37,800 bases of DNA. Source: Saccharospirillaceae bacterium (lineage in GTDB: Bacteria; Pseudomonadota; Gammaproteobacteria; Pseudomonadales; Natronospirillaceae). The position numbers and the translations under genes are program-made. Position 1 is the stretch's first letter. Each line of letters starts with the position of its first letter. The notes beneath the pieces were generated by a model. That model ran no database searches. It saw only the letters and a list, made by a program, of their open reading frames with translations, and had not been told where the DNA came from. The DNA is taken from the NCBI GenBank assembly GCA_007116635.1, contig SKIB01000017.1:1-37800 (forward strand), given 5' to 3'. Shown here one piece after another: positions 1 to 8,516 of this stretch.

Positions 1-1
1 A

Positions 2-352
2 TCCAGTAGCGCTGCTGCACAGTCATCAGCCATAGAGCCTGCCCCCTTACAGCCAGAAGCCATGCAACCCGCAGCCCACCATCAGGCCAAAGATGCACTG
101 GTCTCAACTTGGCGCCAGCAAAGCTCAAAGCTCATGCAGGCTTGGCAGCAAAGGCAATTGAGTCGTTTGATCCTAGCCCTGCTGTTAGCCCTAGGCAGCG
201 AACTCTTGCATTATTTTGTTCAGGGTCTAACTACCCGCCTCAACCTAGAACTAGCCAGCCTGCTGATGGCGCTCTCGGCTCTGGCCTTACTGGGCCCTAG
301 CACCCTCATCAAGGGGTTACGCAGCTGGCGCTTTGGGCGAATGGCTAAGTAG
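2..352 (+). pseudogene. N-terminal fragment of a heavy-metal P1B-type ATPase (truncated; 5' end outside window)
   Basis: The frame is open from base 2, so the gene begins before the window; the first ATG at 62 is probably internal. The translation is an Ala/Gln/Pro-rich linker followed by two hydrophobic segments (starting LILALLLALGSELLHYF and LELASLLMALSALALLG) and then a G-x-x-x-L-x-K-G-L-R basic stretch. This is the usual arrangement of the first two transmembrane helices of ZntA/CadA-type metal pumps. The frame stops at 350-352, where a normal pump would go on to the actuator domain and the Cys-Pro-Cys helix. The C-terminal part of the same kind of protein lies at 411-1001 in a different frame. 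I infer one ancestral gene with its middle lost. Assignment of this half alone is moderate, because it rests on hydrophobic pattern and on the neighbour. Confidence 0.6.
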
Positions 353-366
353 CCTTCTGGCCAGTA

Positions 367-410
367 AGCCTAGCATGGCATGGCATGGCTAGGCTAGGCT
401 AGGCTCAGCA
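367..410 (+). repeat. Pentanucleotide repeat patch (ATGGC)3(TAGGC)3 with an inverted repeat
   Basis: Bases 375-389 are three copies of ATGGC and 390-404 three copies of TAGGC. The patch is also an inverted repeat: AGCCTAGC (367-374) pairs with GCTAGGCT (388-395) across 13 nt. It lies exactly at the junction between the two P-type ATPase fragments, which suggests it is the scar of the deletion, or a slippage-prone sequence that caused it. Confidence 0.85.
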
Positions 411-1001
411 ATGGCCAACTCATCCCAGCGACTGTGCGCTGGTGCAAGTCTGGCTTGGCTGCAACAACAGGGCATTAGCTGCCATATCCTTAGTGGCGAC
501 CACCCTCAAGCGGTCAAATCAGTGGCCGACCGGTTGCAGCTCAGCAGCTGGCAAGGGCATTGCCAACCTGAGGACAAACACAGGCGCATTAGTGAATTGC
601 AGCAACAGGATCACAGGGTCATCATGATGGGCGATGGCATTAACGACGCCCCTGCTCTGGCTCAGGCAGACGTCAGTGTCGCCATGGGCCAGCTAGGGAG
701 CGATTTGGCACGCAGCAGCGCCGACATCAACCTGATGCAGGACTCGCTCTGGCAATTCTGTGAGCTGCTGGCACTCAGCAAGCGTACCCTGACCTTGGTT
801 CGGCTCAACATCGCCTTAGCGCTTGGCATCAAGCTGCTCTTTGTGCTCCTAACTCTTATGGGCTTGGGTCAACTGTGGATGGCGGTGTTAGCCGATGTAG
901 GGGCCAGTTTACTGGTGATCAGCCTTGGTTTATCCCTGGTGCGCTGGTCTGGCTTGCCACGGCCAGCTGGCCTGCCTACACTAGCCGACCCAAGACCATG
1001 A
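411..1001 (+). pseudogene. C-terminal fragment of a heavy-metal P1B-type ATPase
   Basis: 196 codons. The fragment starts inside the phosphorylation domain: ILSGDHPQAV is the TGD-type nucleotide motif, followed by PEDK and the hinge motif GDGINDAPALAQADVSVAMG, which are diagnostic of P-type ATPases. Two hydrophobic helices follow (around NIALALGIKLLFVLLTLMGL and MAVLADVGASLLVISLGLSL), as in the last two helices of ZntA/CadA/CopA pumps. The catalytic DKTGT aspartate, the nucleotide-binding domain, the actuator domain and the CPC metal helix are all absent, so the product cannot be a working pump. The frame has a TAG at 390-392, so it is not fused to the upstream fragment. The ATG at 411 has no convincing ribosome site. 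I call it a pseudogene remnant. A collapsed assembly is the main alternative. Confidence 0.8.
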
Positions 1002-1036
1002 ACACCGGCCTAACCCTAGATGAATCCTGAGGACAG

Positions 1037-2386
1037 ATGCTAACTAAACTAGCCTATCAAAGCGACCTTAGCCCTTGGTTGGCGCACTTTGCCGCCCACT
1101 TTGGCCAGCCCTTGCTGCTCCTCGACAGCAACCAACCCAATGCCCTTGGTCCGGCGCGGCGCTTTGATCTGCTGTTTTTTGCTGCCCTTAAGGCTTGGCG
1201 CATCAGCAGTGATGGCCAGCTGTGGCAGCAAGACGCGGGTCAAACCTGGCAGCCTGTGGCTCAAGGCATTGAAGATTGGTTAGCCAAGCTGGCACCCGAA
1301 CCCTGGCCCGACCCTGTTGAGCTGGCACCGGAATTACCAAGACCTGGTCTTGCGGGTGCCCTAAGTTACGATCTAGGGCTAAGACTGCAAGGCCTGACCT
1401 CAGAACATAGCCAGCAAGCACCCTTGTTGGATCTGGCCAGCTTTGGTGCGCTGTTGGTCATGGATCATCAGCAGCAACAGGGCTACCTATGGCACCAAGA
1501 CCCTGCTCTGCTGCAGCGGGTGCAAGAGCTGTTGGGCCAGCCGCCCAGCTCAATTCAAAGCGTACAATTGGCGCTGACGCCCGAAATCAATCAACAGCAG
1601 TACGATCAAGCCTACCAAGGGGTGCAGCAGTATTTGCGCGCCGGTGACTGTTACCAGATCAACCTGACCTACCGTTATCAGGGGCGGTGGCATGGCTGCC
1701 CTTATAGCGCCTTTCGCCTTGGGCGGCAACAGGTAGCAGGCCCCTTTGCGGCCCTGTGGCAACAGCAGGATCTAAGCCTGATCAGCATGTCGCCGGAACG
1801 CTTCATCGCCATCGATCAAGGCCGCATTGAGAGCCGGCCAATCAAGGGCACTGTGCCCCGTGGCCAAACCCCAGAGCAAGACCGTGCCCTGCAACAACAA
1901 CTGGCCAACAGCAGCAAGGATCAGGCGGAAAATGTCATGATCGTGGACCTACTGCGCAATGACCTAGGCAAACTGGCTCTGGCTGGCACGGTTGAGGTGC
2001 CGGAGCTCTTTGTCGTGGAAAGCTACGCCAATGTGCACCATCTGGTCAGCGCCATCCGCGCCCAGCTGCGACCCGAAATCACTCCCTTGCAAGCCCTGAT
2101 CAGCTGCTCACCAGGCGGTTCCATCACCGGTGCGCCTAAAAGACGCGCCATGCAGATCATTGATCAATTGGAACTCAGCAGCCGTGGTCATTATTGTGGT
2201 AGCCTGTTTTATTGGGACAGCCTCAATCGGCTCGACAGCAGCATTCTGATCCGCACATTGGAAGTCTGGCAGCAAGAGTGCCGCCTTGGCACGGGCGGTG
2301 GAGTGACCCTAGGCTCCACGGCCGAGGGCGAATATCAAGAAAGCCAACTCAAGGTGGCCAGATTCATTCAGGCCCTTCAGGGCTGA
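1037..2386 (+). CDS. pabB: Aminodeoxychorismate synthase component I
   Basis: 449 aa, typical length. PabB makes 4-amino-4-deoxychorismate from chorismate using ammonia supplied by the PabA glutaminase, the first step of the p-aminobenzoate branch of folate synthesis; it is cytosolic. The chorismate-binding domain fills the C-terminal two thirds: SRPIKGTVPRG at about 266-276, DLLRNDLGK at about 304-312, SPGGSITGAPK at about 358-368, and LGTGGGVTLGS near 417-427. Lys270 in PIKGT is the residue that separates PabB (Lys) from anthranilate synthase TrpE (usually Ala in PIAGT), so this is PabB rather than TrpE. The ATG at 1037 follows GAGGA at 1029-1033. No pabA or pabC lies next to it. The gene follows the broken ATPase and is convergent with the EamA transporter. 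Confidence 0.95.
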   Translation: MLTKLAYQSDLSPWLAHFAAHFGQPLLLLDSNQPNALGPARRFDLLFFAALKAWRISSDGQLWQQDAGQTWQPVAQGIEDWLAKLAPEPWPDPVELAPELPRPGLAGALSYDLGLRLQGLTSEHSQQAPLLDLASFGALLVMDHQQQQGYLWHQDPALLQRVQELLGQPPSSIQSVQLALTPEINQQQYDQAYQGVQQYLRAGDCYQINLTYRYQGRWHGCPYSAFRLGRQQVAGPFAALWQQQDLSLISMSPERFIAIDQGRIESRPIKGTVPRGQTPEQDRALQQQLANSSKDQAENVMIVDLLRNDLGKLALAGTVEVPELFVVESYANVHHLVSAIRAQLRPEITPLQALISCSPGGSITGAPKRRAMQIIDQLELSSRGHYCGSLFYWDSLNRLDSSILIRTLEVWQQECRLGTGGGVTLGSTAEGEYQESQLKVARFIQALQG

Positions 2387-2413
2387 TCCGCTCTGACTTA
2401 TATCCTGGCATTA

Positions 2414-2428
2414 TCGGGCATTGCCCGA
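2414..2428. terminator. Short palindrome between convergent pabB and EamA genes
   Basis: TCGGGCA and TGCCCGA form a perfect 7-bp stem around one base, in the 76-nt gap between the two stop codons. There is no T-tract on either side, so intrinsic termination is only a possibility. Confidence 0.3.
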
Positions 2429-2462
2429 GCAATGAACTGAGCAGCCGGACGAATCGGCGGCG

Positions 2463-3335
2463 CTAGGCACGCATCCGCCTTTGACTCTCGTAAAAGGCCG
2501 CCAGCACAATGCAGCCCGCCCCCATCAGGCTTAGCAACGACATCGACTGCCCCAGCAGCAGCCAGCCCCAGGTGATGGCATAGGCGGGCTGAATGCAGCT
2601 GATCATACCCGCCGTGGTGGCAGGAATGCGCGCCAAGGCGGTGAGGATCAGCGCATGCGGTAAGGCCGTCACCACTGCTGCCAACAGCAGCATTAAACCC
2701 CAATCCACGAGCGCGATACTGGCCGGGCTCTGGCTGATGAAGGGCAACAATAGCAGCATTGCAACCCACATTTGCCAAGCCACGGAGGTAAAGCTGTTAA
2801 TGCCCGTTAGGTGCTTGCCGACCAAAATATTGCGCACCGACCACACCAATGCGGAAAGCAAGCCGCTCAGCAGCCCCCAAAAGACCTGCGATTGCGCCGC
2901 ACCCTGCCAACCCAGATGCCAAGGCAGCAGCATCAGCACCCCAGCAAAGCAGAGCAGCACCAGCAGCCAATCTTTGCCGGCAAGGCGACCCTGCTGTTTG
3001 ATCCAGGGTTCGAGCATCGCCGTCATCACTGGAAAGGTAAAGAGCGCCAAAGTACCCAGCCCCCAGCCTGCCCACTGCATGGCTTGGAAGTAAGTCACCC
3101 AATGAATGCCGGTCAGCAGGCCACAAAGCCCTAACCAGCCCCACTGCCCCTTGACCGCCAGCCAGTGCTTAGGCCGATGCAAGAGCACAAAGATCAAGCC
3201 AGCAGCAAAGAGGCAGCGCCAAAAAATTATGTCAAGCGCAGGCAAATTAATGGTACTGGCAAAATAGCCAGTGAAGGACAGAATCAGGGCGGCAGCATGT
3301 ATGGCGTACACACCCTGTCGACTGGAATGACTCAT
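2463..3335 (-). CDS. EamA/DMT-family inner-membrane transporter
   Basis: 290 aa from the chosen start. The protein is almost entirely hydrophobic, with about ten predicted helices in two EamA repeats, the fold of the drug/metabolite transporter superfamily (RhaT/YdcZ/RarD relatives). The substrate cannot be read from the sequence; family members export amino acids or other metabolites. I start it at the ATG at 3335 (MSHSSRQGVYAIHAAAL) rather than at the upstream ATG at 3386, because the extra 17 codons run through the thrH terminator hairpin (3379-3405) and give an atypical leader (MRRFYYQLHTCIQFEYC). No strong Shine-Dalgarno is visible at either start. The gene lies 131 nt downstream of thrH on the same strand but is separated from it by that terminator. 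Confidence 0.85.
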   Translation of the reverse strand: MSHSSRQGVYAIHAAALILSFTGYFASTINLPALDIIFWRCLFAAGLIFVLLHRPKHWLAVKGQWGWLGLCGLLTGIHWVTYFQAMQWAGWGLGTLALFTFPVMTAMLEPWIKQQGRLAGKDWLLVLLCFAGVLMLLPWHLGWQGAAQSQVFWGLLSGLLSALVWSVRNILVGKHLTGINSFTSVAWQMWVAMLLLLPFISQSPASIALVDWGLMLLLAAVVTALPHALILTALARIPATTAGMISCIQPAYAITWGWLLLGQSMSLLSLMGAGCIVLAAFYESQRRMRA

Positions 3336-3370
3336 GCAGTACTCAAATTGGATGCAGGTATGCAATTGAT

Positions 3371-3405
3371 AATAAAAACGCCGCATTAATCAGATTAATA
3401 CGGCG
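3371..3405 (-). terminator. Rho-independent terminator of thrH
   Basis: On the minus strand CGCCGTATTAAT, loop CTG, ATTAATGCGGCG form a 12-bp stem with one internal mismatch, followed by TTTTTATT (3378-3371). It sits 62 nt after the thrH stop. It also fixes the start of the downstream EamA gene, since an earlier start would lie within the hairpin. Confidence 0.85.
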
Positions 3406-3466
3406 CCAAGCTAGGCGTAACTCTGCCTAGACAATCAAATCACAATGCTCAGACAAATCACAGTGC

Positions 3467-4084
3467 TCAGAGCGTCAAAGGGCGATTGCTGGCCTTGATA
3501 AACTCTTGCTTTAGCTCATCAAAGCTATGCACCGCAGGGAACTGCGGAAACTCTGCAATCACATTGTCAGGCGCATGGAACAGAATACCAGCTTCGGCCT
3601 CAGCCAGCATGGTGGTGTCGTTGTAAGAATCACCAGCAGCAATGCAACGGTAGTTCAGGCTGTGAAAGGCTTTGATCGACTGACGCTTTGGGTCTTTTTG
3701 ACGCAGAATGTAGTCGGTCACTCGGCCATTGTCGTCCACGGCCAGTTTGTGGCACAGCAGGGTTGGGTAGCCCAGTTGCTTCATCAGGGGCGCAGCAAAC
3801 TCATAGAAGGTGTCCGACAGGATCACCACTTGAAAGCGCTCACGCAGCCAGTTAACAAACTCCACTGCGCCCGGCAAGGGCTCAAGAGTGGCAATGACTT
3901 CTTGGATTTCTTTCAAACCCAGACCGTGCTGGTCCAGAATGGCCAAACGCTGCTTCATCAGCACGTCGTAATCAGGAATGTCACGGGTGGTGGCCTTGAG
4001 TTCTTCAATTCCGGTCTTTTCGGCAAATTTGATCCAAATCTCAGGTACCAATACCCCTTCCAGATCTAAGCATGCTAATTCCAC
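3467..4084 (-). CDS. thrH: ThrH: phosphoserine phosphatase / homoserine phosphotransferase (HAD family)
   Basis: 205 aa from a GTG start, the length I recall for Pseudomonas ThrH. The HAD nucleophile motif is C-L-D-L-E-G-V-L-V-P-E (Asp7 and Glu9, the DxE variant typical of ThrH rather than the DxD of SerB), followed by ILSDTFYEF (motif II), RQKDPKRQS with the conserved lysine, and AAGDSYNDTTML (motif III). ThrH dephosphorylates phosphoserine and can transfer the phosphate to homoserine, linking serine and threonine synthesis. Start choice: GAGGAG lies 7 nt before the GTG at 4084, whereas the ATG at 4090 has the same GAGGAG only one or two bases away and the ORF-initial ATG at 4150 has none. 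The GTG start gives MELACLDLEG, matching the family N-terminus. The gene is divergent from cysH across 150 nt. Confidence 0.95.
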   Translation of the reverse strand: MELACLDLEGVLVPEIWIKFAEKTGIEELKATTRDIPDYDVLMKQRLAILDQHGLGLKEIQEVIATLEPLPGAVEFVNWLRERFQVVILSDTFYEFAAPLMKQLGYPTLLCHKLAVDDNGRVTDYILRQKDPKRQSIKAFHSLNYRCIAAGDSYNDTTMLAEAEAGILFHAPDNVIAEFPQFPAVHSFDELKQEFIKASNRPLTL

Positions 4085-4234
4085 GACCATTCTCCTCAGC
4101 GAGTTGTTATCATTGGCGGCAACTCTAGCCTGCTTTTGCTTGAGCTGCAATTATCCGTCTCTAAAATTAGACAAATTTAGTATTTCACAATCCCATTGCA
4201 GGCTGATACCTTGGCCGCAATTGAGGAGAAGAAC

Positions 4235-4972
4235 ATGCATAGCACAGCAATTGAACAACAAAACCAAGAATGGCAAAGCAGCCACCCCAAGGCCATTCTT
4301 AAACAGGCGCTCAGCGACCATCAGGCCATTGCCATCTCATTCAGCGGTGCTGAAGATGTGGTGCTGATTGACCTGGCTTTGAAGGTGGTGACAGACAAAA
4401 GCCAACTGCAGGTCTTTAGCCTTGACACTGGCCGTCTGCACCCTGAAACCCTGGCCTTCATAGACCAGGTGCGCCAGCACTATCAGATCGACATTCATGT
4501 GCTCTACCCCCAGCATCAGGCCGTGGAGCAATTGGTGCGCGAAAAGGGTTTATTCAGCTTTTATCAGGACGGGCATAAGGAATGCTGCTCGGTGCGCAAG
4601 ATCGAGCCCTTGAGGCGCAAACTGAGCGAACTGGACGCTTGGATCACCGGCCAACGCAAGGACCAAAGCCCCTCGACCCGCTCGCAGGTGGCCATCATCG
4701 AACAGGACTCAGCCTTTACTGGCCGCAACGGCCCCTTGGTCAAGTACAACCCGCTGGCCAACTGGAGCAGCGCTGATGTATGGCAATACATTCGTATGTT
4801 CGATGTGCCCTTTAACCCGCTGCATCAGCAAGGCTTCATCAGCATCGGTTGCCAACCCTGCACTCGTGCGGTGCTGCCCAACCAGCACGAACGCGAAGGC
4901 CGCTGGTGGTGGGAAGAAGGCACACAAAAAGAATGCGGTCTGCATTCGGGCAATGTTATCGCCCAAGGCTAG
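4235..4972 (+). CDS. cysH: CysH: assimilatory adenylyl-sulfate (APS) reductase, 4Fe-4S type
   Basis: 245 aa. It reduces activated sulfate to sulfite with thioredoxin in cytosolic sulfate assimilation. The PP-loop motif [10 protein letters not shown] is at about 35-44. Two cysteine pairs, Cys117-Cys118 (KECCSVRK) and Cys206/Cys209 (GCQPCTR), are the 4Fe-4S ligands that mark APS reductases; E. coli-type PAPS reductases lack them. The nucleophilic Cys234 is in the C-terminal KECGLH. The ATG at 4235 is preceded by GAGGAG at 4223-4228, which is why I reject the upstream in-frame ATG at 4196. The gene is convergent with cysB, the regulator of this pathway, with a REP-like cluster between them. Confidence 0.95.
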   Translation: MHSTAIEQQNQEWQSSHPKAILKQALSDHQAIAISFSGAEDVVLIDLALKVVTDKSQLQVFSLDTGRLHPETLAFIDQVRQHYQIDIHVLYPQHQAVEQLVREKGLFSFYQDGHKECCSVRKIEPLRRKLSELDAWITGQRKDQSPSTRSQVAIIEQDSAFTGRNGPLVKYNPLANWSSADVWQYIRMFDVPFNPLHQQGFISIGCQPCTRAVLPNQHEREGRWWWEEGTQKECGLHSGNVIAQG

Positions 4973-4993
4973 GTCCTTAGCAAGCACAGGTAA

Positions 4994-5013
4994 TCCTGCG
5001 TGCAGTCGTAGGA
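4994..5013. repeat. REP-like palindrome, degenerate copy
   Basis: TCCTGCG and CGTAGGA flank a 6-nt centre; one arm has a T where the family has C. It is the first of three copies between cysH and cysB. Confidence 0.6.
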
Positions 5014-5023
5014 TATAGCCCAA

Positions 5024-5049
5024 GTCATCCTGCGCATAGTCGCAGGATC
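5024..5049. repeat. REP-like palindrome
   Basis: ATCCTGCG and CGCAGGAT arms around a 5-6 nt centre, with the family's outer GTC at the left end. It forms one end of the composite repeat 5024-5096. Confidence 0.85.
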
Positions 5050-5096
5050 TCCTTGGGTTGTTCGGGACTAACGTTTCCCGCCCAGACACTGGCTGG
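5024..5096 (-). repeat. Composite REP-containing repeat, copy 1 (pairs with 36393-36466)
   Basis: On the minus strand this 73-nt stretch aligns with 36393-36466 on the plus strand with about seven substitutions and one single-base gap (about 89% identity). It has two modules: a CCAG...CTGG palindrome followed by GGCGGGAA, and, after the shared AGTCCCGAACAACCC, the REP-like palindrome at 5024-5049 (GTCATCCTGCG arm, CGCAGGATC arm). It lies between convergent cysH and cysB. Confidence 0.85.
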
Positions 5097-5109
5097 TTTT
5101 GTGGTTGGC

Positions 5110-5131
5110 GTCATCCTGCGCGCAGGGTGAC
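5110..5131. repeat. REP-like palindrome, loopless variant
   Basis: GTCATCCTGCG followed directly by CGCAGGGTGAC, a 22-nt palindrome with a single mismatched pair. It lies about 30 nt downstream of the cysB stop and may serve as a bidirectional stop or mRNA end for cysH and cysB, although there is no T-tract. Confidence 0.75.
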
Positions 5132-5162
5132 AGCGAGTGACCCTGTGGTTGACTAAGTGCAA

Positions 5163-6155
<993 letters not shown>

Positions 6156-6229
6156 TTATTAGAAACAACTCTATTATTACTCTTTCTCCAACAACTTGCC
6201 TAGCCTTAGATCAAGAAAACAGGACCTTA

Positions 6230-6823
6230 TTACAAAAATCCAGCATCACGCGCCCTAAGTGCCGCCTCAATGCGATTATTGGCCTGCATTTTTTGGATCG
6301 CTGAACTCAGACAATTACGCACCCAGCCCGGTGAGCGGTGAATACTGAGGGCAATCTGTTGCGTGCTCTTGCCCTGCTCGGCCAGAATCAACACCTGCCG
6401 TTCGCGCTCAGAAAGCGGATTATTAGGCTGCATCAGACTCTGCAGGGGGCGAGCAAAACATTGCTGACCGCTCAGCACCAGTCGCAACTGCTGCGCAAGC
6501 TGCTCAGCTGGCATGTCTTTGAGCAGATAACCGCCAAGGTTCAATGCCTTGGCTCGAGCCAGATAACCAGGCCGAGCAAAGGTAGAGAGCAACACCATGG
6601 GCACCACCACGCCCTGTTGTTGCAACCATTGAGCAAAATCCAGTGCTGTGCCATCGCCTAACTCAATGTCAGCAAGAATCAAATCCACCTGCTGCGGCCA
6701 TGCGGCCTTGGCCTTGGCTAGACTGGAGCACTGACAGACCACCTCTATGTCAGGCTCCAAGGCCAACAGGCTGGCCAAGGCACCCATGATTAGGCTTTGG
6801 TCTTCAAGCATCATTAGGCGCAT
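6230..6823 (-). CDS. NarL/DesR-type response regulator
   Basis: 197 aa. The receiver domain occupies about 1-118 with Glu7-Asp8, phospho-acceptor Asp52 (LILADIELGDG), Ser80 and Lys102 (YLLKDM), so it looks functional. The C-terminal LuxR-type helix-turn-helix (about 136-195) has NPLSERERQVLILAEQGKS followed by a recognition helix around SPGWVRNCLS. The start at 6823 overlaps the end of the histidine kinase gene by 20 nt and has a GGGAGGG ribosome site; the upstream ATG at 6922 only adds 33 codons inside the kinase gene. The pair resembles DesK/DesR of Bacillus, but no fatty-acid desaturase gene is nearby, so the signal and targets are unknown. Confidence 0.9.
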   Translation of the reverse strand: MRLMMLEDQSLIMGALASLLALEPDIEVVCQCSSLAKAKAAWPQQVDLILADIELGDGTALDFAQWLQQQGVVVPMVLLSTFARPGYLARAKALNLGGYLLKDMPAEQLAQQLRLVLSGQQCFARPLQSLMQPNNPLSERERQVLILAEQGKSTQQIALSIHRSPGWVRNCLSSAIQKMQANNRIEAALRARDAGFL

Positions 6824-7967
6824 GGTCGCCCTCCCTCGACAATAACTGATCCATGGATTTAGGCAGCCAAATTTGCAGCACAAAGTCCCTGTCCTGCTGT
6901 TCGGCCTGCAACAGACCAGCAAAGGATTGCAGGCGCAGCCTTAGATTCTCCAGACCGCGACCCGAAGGCTGCTCTGGCTTGGCGCGTTGGCAACCATCGT
7001 TTTGTAAACGAAAATAGCAGTAGGAGCCCTGTTCACTGAGCGACAAACTGGCATGTTGCGGCTGAGCATGTTTGAGCATGTTAGTGATGCCCTCGCGCAA
7101 AGCCAGAGCCAAGAGCGAACGCAGCCCTTTGTCTGGCTCAATATCGATCTCAGCCCGCCAATCAATGCCCTGCGAACTGAGTAATTGTTCCGCACTGTGC
7201 AATTCAAATTGCCACTGGCCTTGGTAATAGCCAGCAATGAGGCGACGCATGTCTTGCAAACTGCTCACCGATAATTGTTGTATCTGCGCCAACTCAGCGC
7301 GCCAAGGCTCGGCCATGTCCGCTTGGCGCAAAAGCAATTGTGATTTTAAATTAATGGCCACCAACTGCTGACTGAGCACATCGTGCAGATCACGGGCAAT
7401 GCGTTCACGCTCCGCCACCCTGGCCAGTTCTTCGTCCTCGGTTTTACGCGCCAGGCTGTCGATCTGCTGGCGCAGATAACGCAAGAAAAAATCGTCGCCT
7501 TCCATGTTAAAAATGGCAATCACCGCCACAATGATCAGTACCAGCAGCGGAATGTCCAGCAGGTAGCCATGCCAAAGAGTGAGGGCCAAGAGCAACAGGC
7601 GCCAACAGTAGTTGAAAAATGTATTTTGCTGGCGCAGATAGTAAATGCCACACAGCAGCAACAGTACCAGGCCGGTCATGTGCAGCAACATGGCCAGGTT
7701 GGTTAAGAGCGTGAACATCAGCAACCACAGGCCATCAGGAACTTTGCTAGGCCAAAGCGAAAGCACAAACAGCCCTGAACTCACCAGCAACAGCGGCAAC
7801 CACTGCCACCAAAGCAGTAACAGAGTGCCATCGAACAACAGACCCAACAAAAAAATGGCTGCCACCGAACCGATAATGTAGGGCACCATCCAATCGAGAA
7901 TCAACACATGTTGTTTGGGTAGGTAGGCACGATAATGCCACCAGGCAAAGGGCTTGGCGTTGGGCAT
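6804..7967 (-). CDS. DesK-like membrane sensor histidine kinase (HisKA_3 class)
   Basis: 387 aa. The N-terminal half (about 27-155) is a bundle of hydrophobic helices with no large periplasmic domain, suggesting a membrane-embedded sensor. A charged linker (about 160-190) leads to the dimerisation/phosphorylation motif ERERIARDLHDVLSQQ with His195. The ATPase domain has the N-box REGITNMLKHAQ (about 291-302), a short QNDG (about 322-325) and GRGLENLRLRL (about 337-347). All these are HisKA_3/HATPase features that pair with NarL-type regulators such as the overlapping downstream gene. The ATG at 7967 has only a weak ribosome site. The stimulus cannot be inferred. Confidence 0.9.
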   Translation of the reverse strand: MPNAKPFAWWHYRAYLPKQHVLILDWMVPYIIGSVAAIFLLGLLFDGTLLLLWWQWLPLLLVSSGLFVLSLWPSKVPDGLWLLMFTLLTNLAMLLHMTGLVLLLLCGIYYLRQQNTFFNYCWRLLLLALTLWHGYLLDIPLLVLIIVAVIAIFNMEGDDFFLRYLRQQIDSLARKTEDEELARVAERERIARDLHDVLSQQLVAINLKSQLLLRQADMAEPWRAELAQIQQLSVSSLQDMRRLIAGYYQGQWQFELHSAEQLLSSQGIDWRAEIDIEPDKGLRSLLALALREGITNMLKHAQPQHASLSLSEQGSYCYFRLQNDGCQRAKPEQPSGRGLENLRLRLQSFAGLLQAEQQDRDFVLQIWLPKSMDQLLSREGDHAPNDA

Positions 7968-8057
7968 GGCTCAACTCATAATTAAAAAAATCAGCATGCC
8001 AAAAATTCGTTCATGGCACTAGTGAGCATTGTCACTCTTGGTATAGAAAAATGATCA

Positions 8058-8516
8058 CTACTGGAAAAAATTGAAGCCCGAACCGATATTGCGCGCCCGA
8101 TAGTGCATGATGCTGCCATCACCGGCATGCACATAGCAGATCACATAGGGATCACGGTGGCGCAGGTTCGGGTTGGTCATCTGTAGATCAAAGAACAGAT
8201 GATACTGGTTAAGACTTTCAACATAGCGACTGGAGCGCTGGTCAAAGGTGATCTGTTGCACACTGTCTGCCAGGCGGCGGCGAGCATGCTGCTCACAGAT
8301 CTGCACTCCTTGCTGCAAGCTTAACAAACGCTCGGTAGGCCTAGGCTCCGACAAGGAACGCAGCTGCAACCCACGAATGACTGGGCTAGTAAATAATACA
8401 GCCAGAAGTAACAGTGTTAGAGCAAAGGCCATAAACCCAAGCAGCCAACCGAGCCGTCGCTTAAGCTTGGTTAAACGCTGTTGCTGCTCCAAGGGGGTGA
8501 GTGTTTTTTTGGCCAA
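8058..8516 (-). CDS. Hypothetical single-span membrane protein
   Basis: About 152 aa; I do not recognise the family. A basic N-terminus (KKTLTPLEQQQRLTKLKRR) is followed by one strong transmembrane helix (about 23-45) and a roughly 105-residue C-terminal domain, probably periplasmic by the positive-inside rule, containing two cysteines. Start: GGAG lies 8 nt before a TTG at 8516 that gives M-AKKTLTPLEQ. The frame stays open to a TTG at 8579, but that start has no ribosome site. The gene sits 90 nt upstream of the histidine kinase on the same strand, so it could be transcribed with the two-component system, though nothing proves a shared function. Confidence 0.6.
   Translation of the reverse strand: MAKKTLTPLEQQQRLTKLKRRLGWLLGFMAFALTLLLLAVLFTSPVIRGLQLRSLSEPRPTERLLSLQQGVQICEQHARRRLADSVQQITFDQRSSRYVESLNQYHLFFDLQMTNPNLRHRDPYVICYVHAGDGSIMHYRARNIGSGFNFFQ

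Noticed and set aside
371-410. Phase-variable metal pump
   Set aside because: The upstream frame stops before the repeats and most of the catalytic protein is absent, so repeat-number change cannot restore a pump.
2593-3093. 166-codon plus-strand ORF
   Set aside because: Antisense shadow of the EamA transporter gene; composition is that of a reverse frame of a membrane protein.
3527-4069. 180-codon plus-strand ORF
   Set aside because: Antisense shadow of thrH.
4709-5089. 126-codon minus-strand ORF
   Set aside because: Made of the antisense of cysH and the REP-like repeats; such ORFs arise from the repeat arms.
4994-5131. CRISPR array
   Set aside because: Copies are palindromes of unequal spacing and sequence, with no regular spacers and no cas genes nearby.
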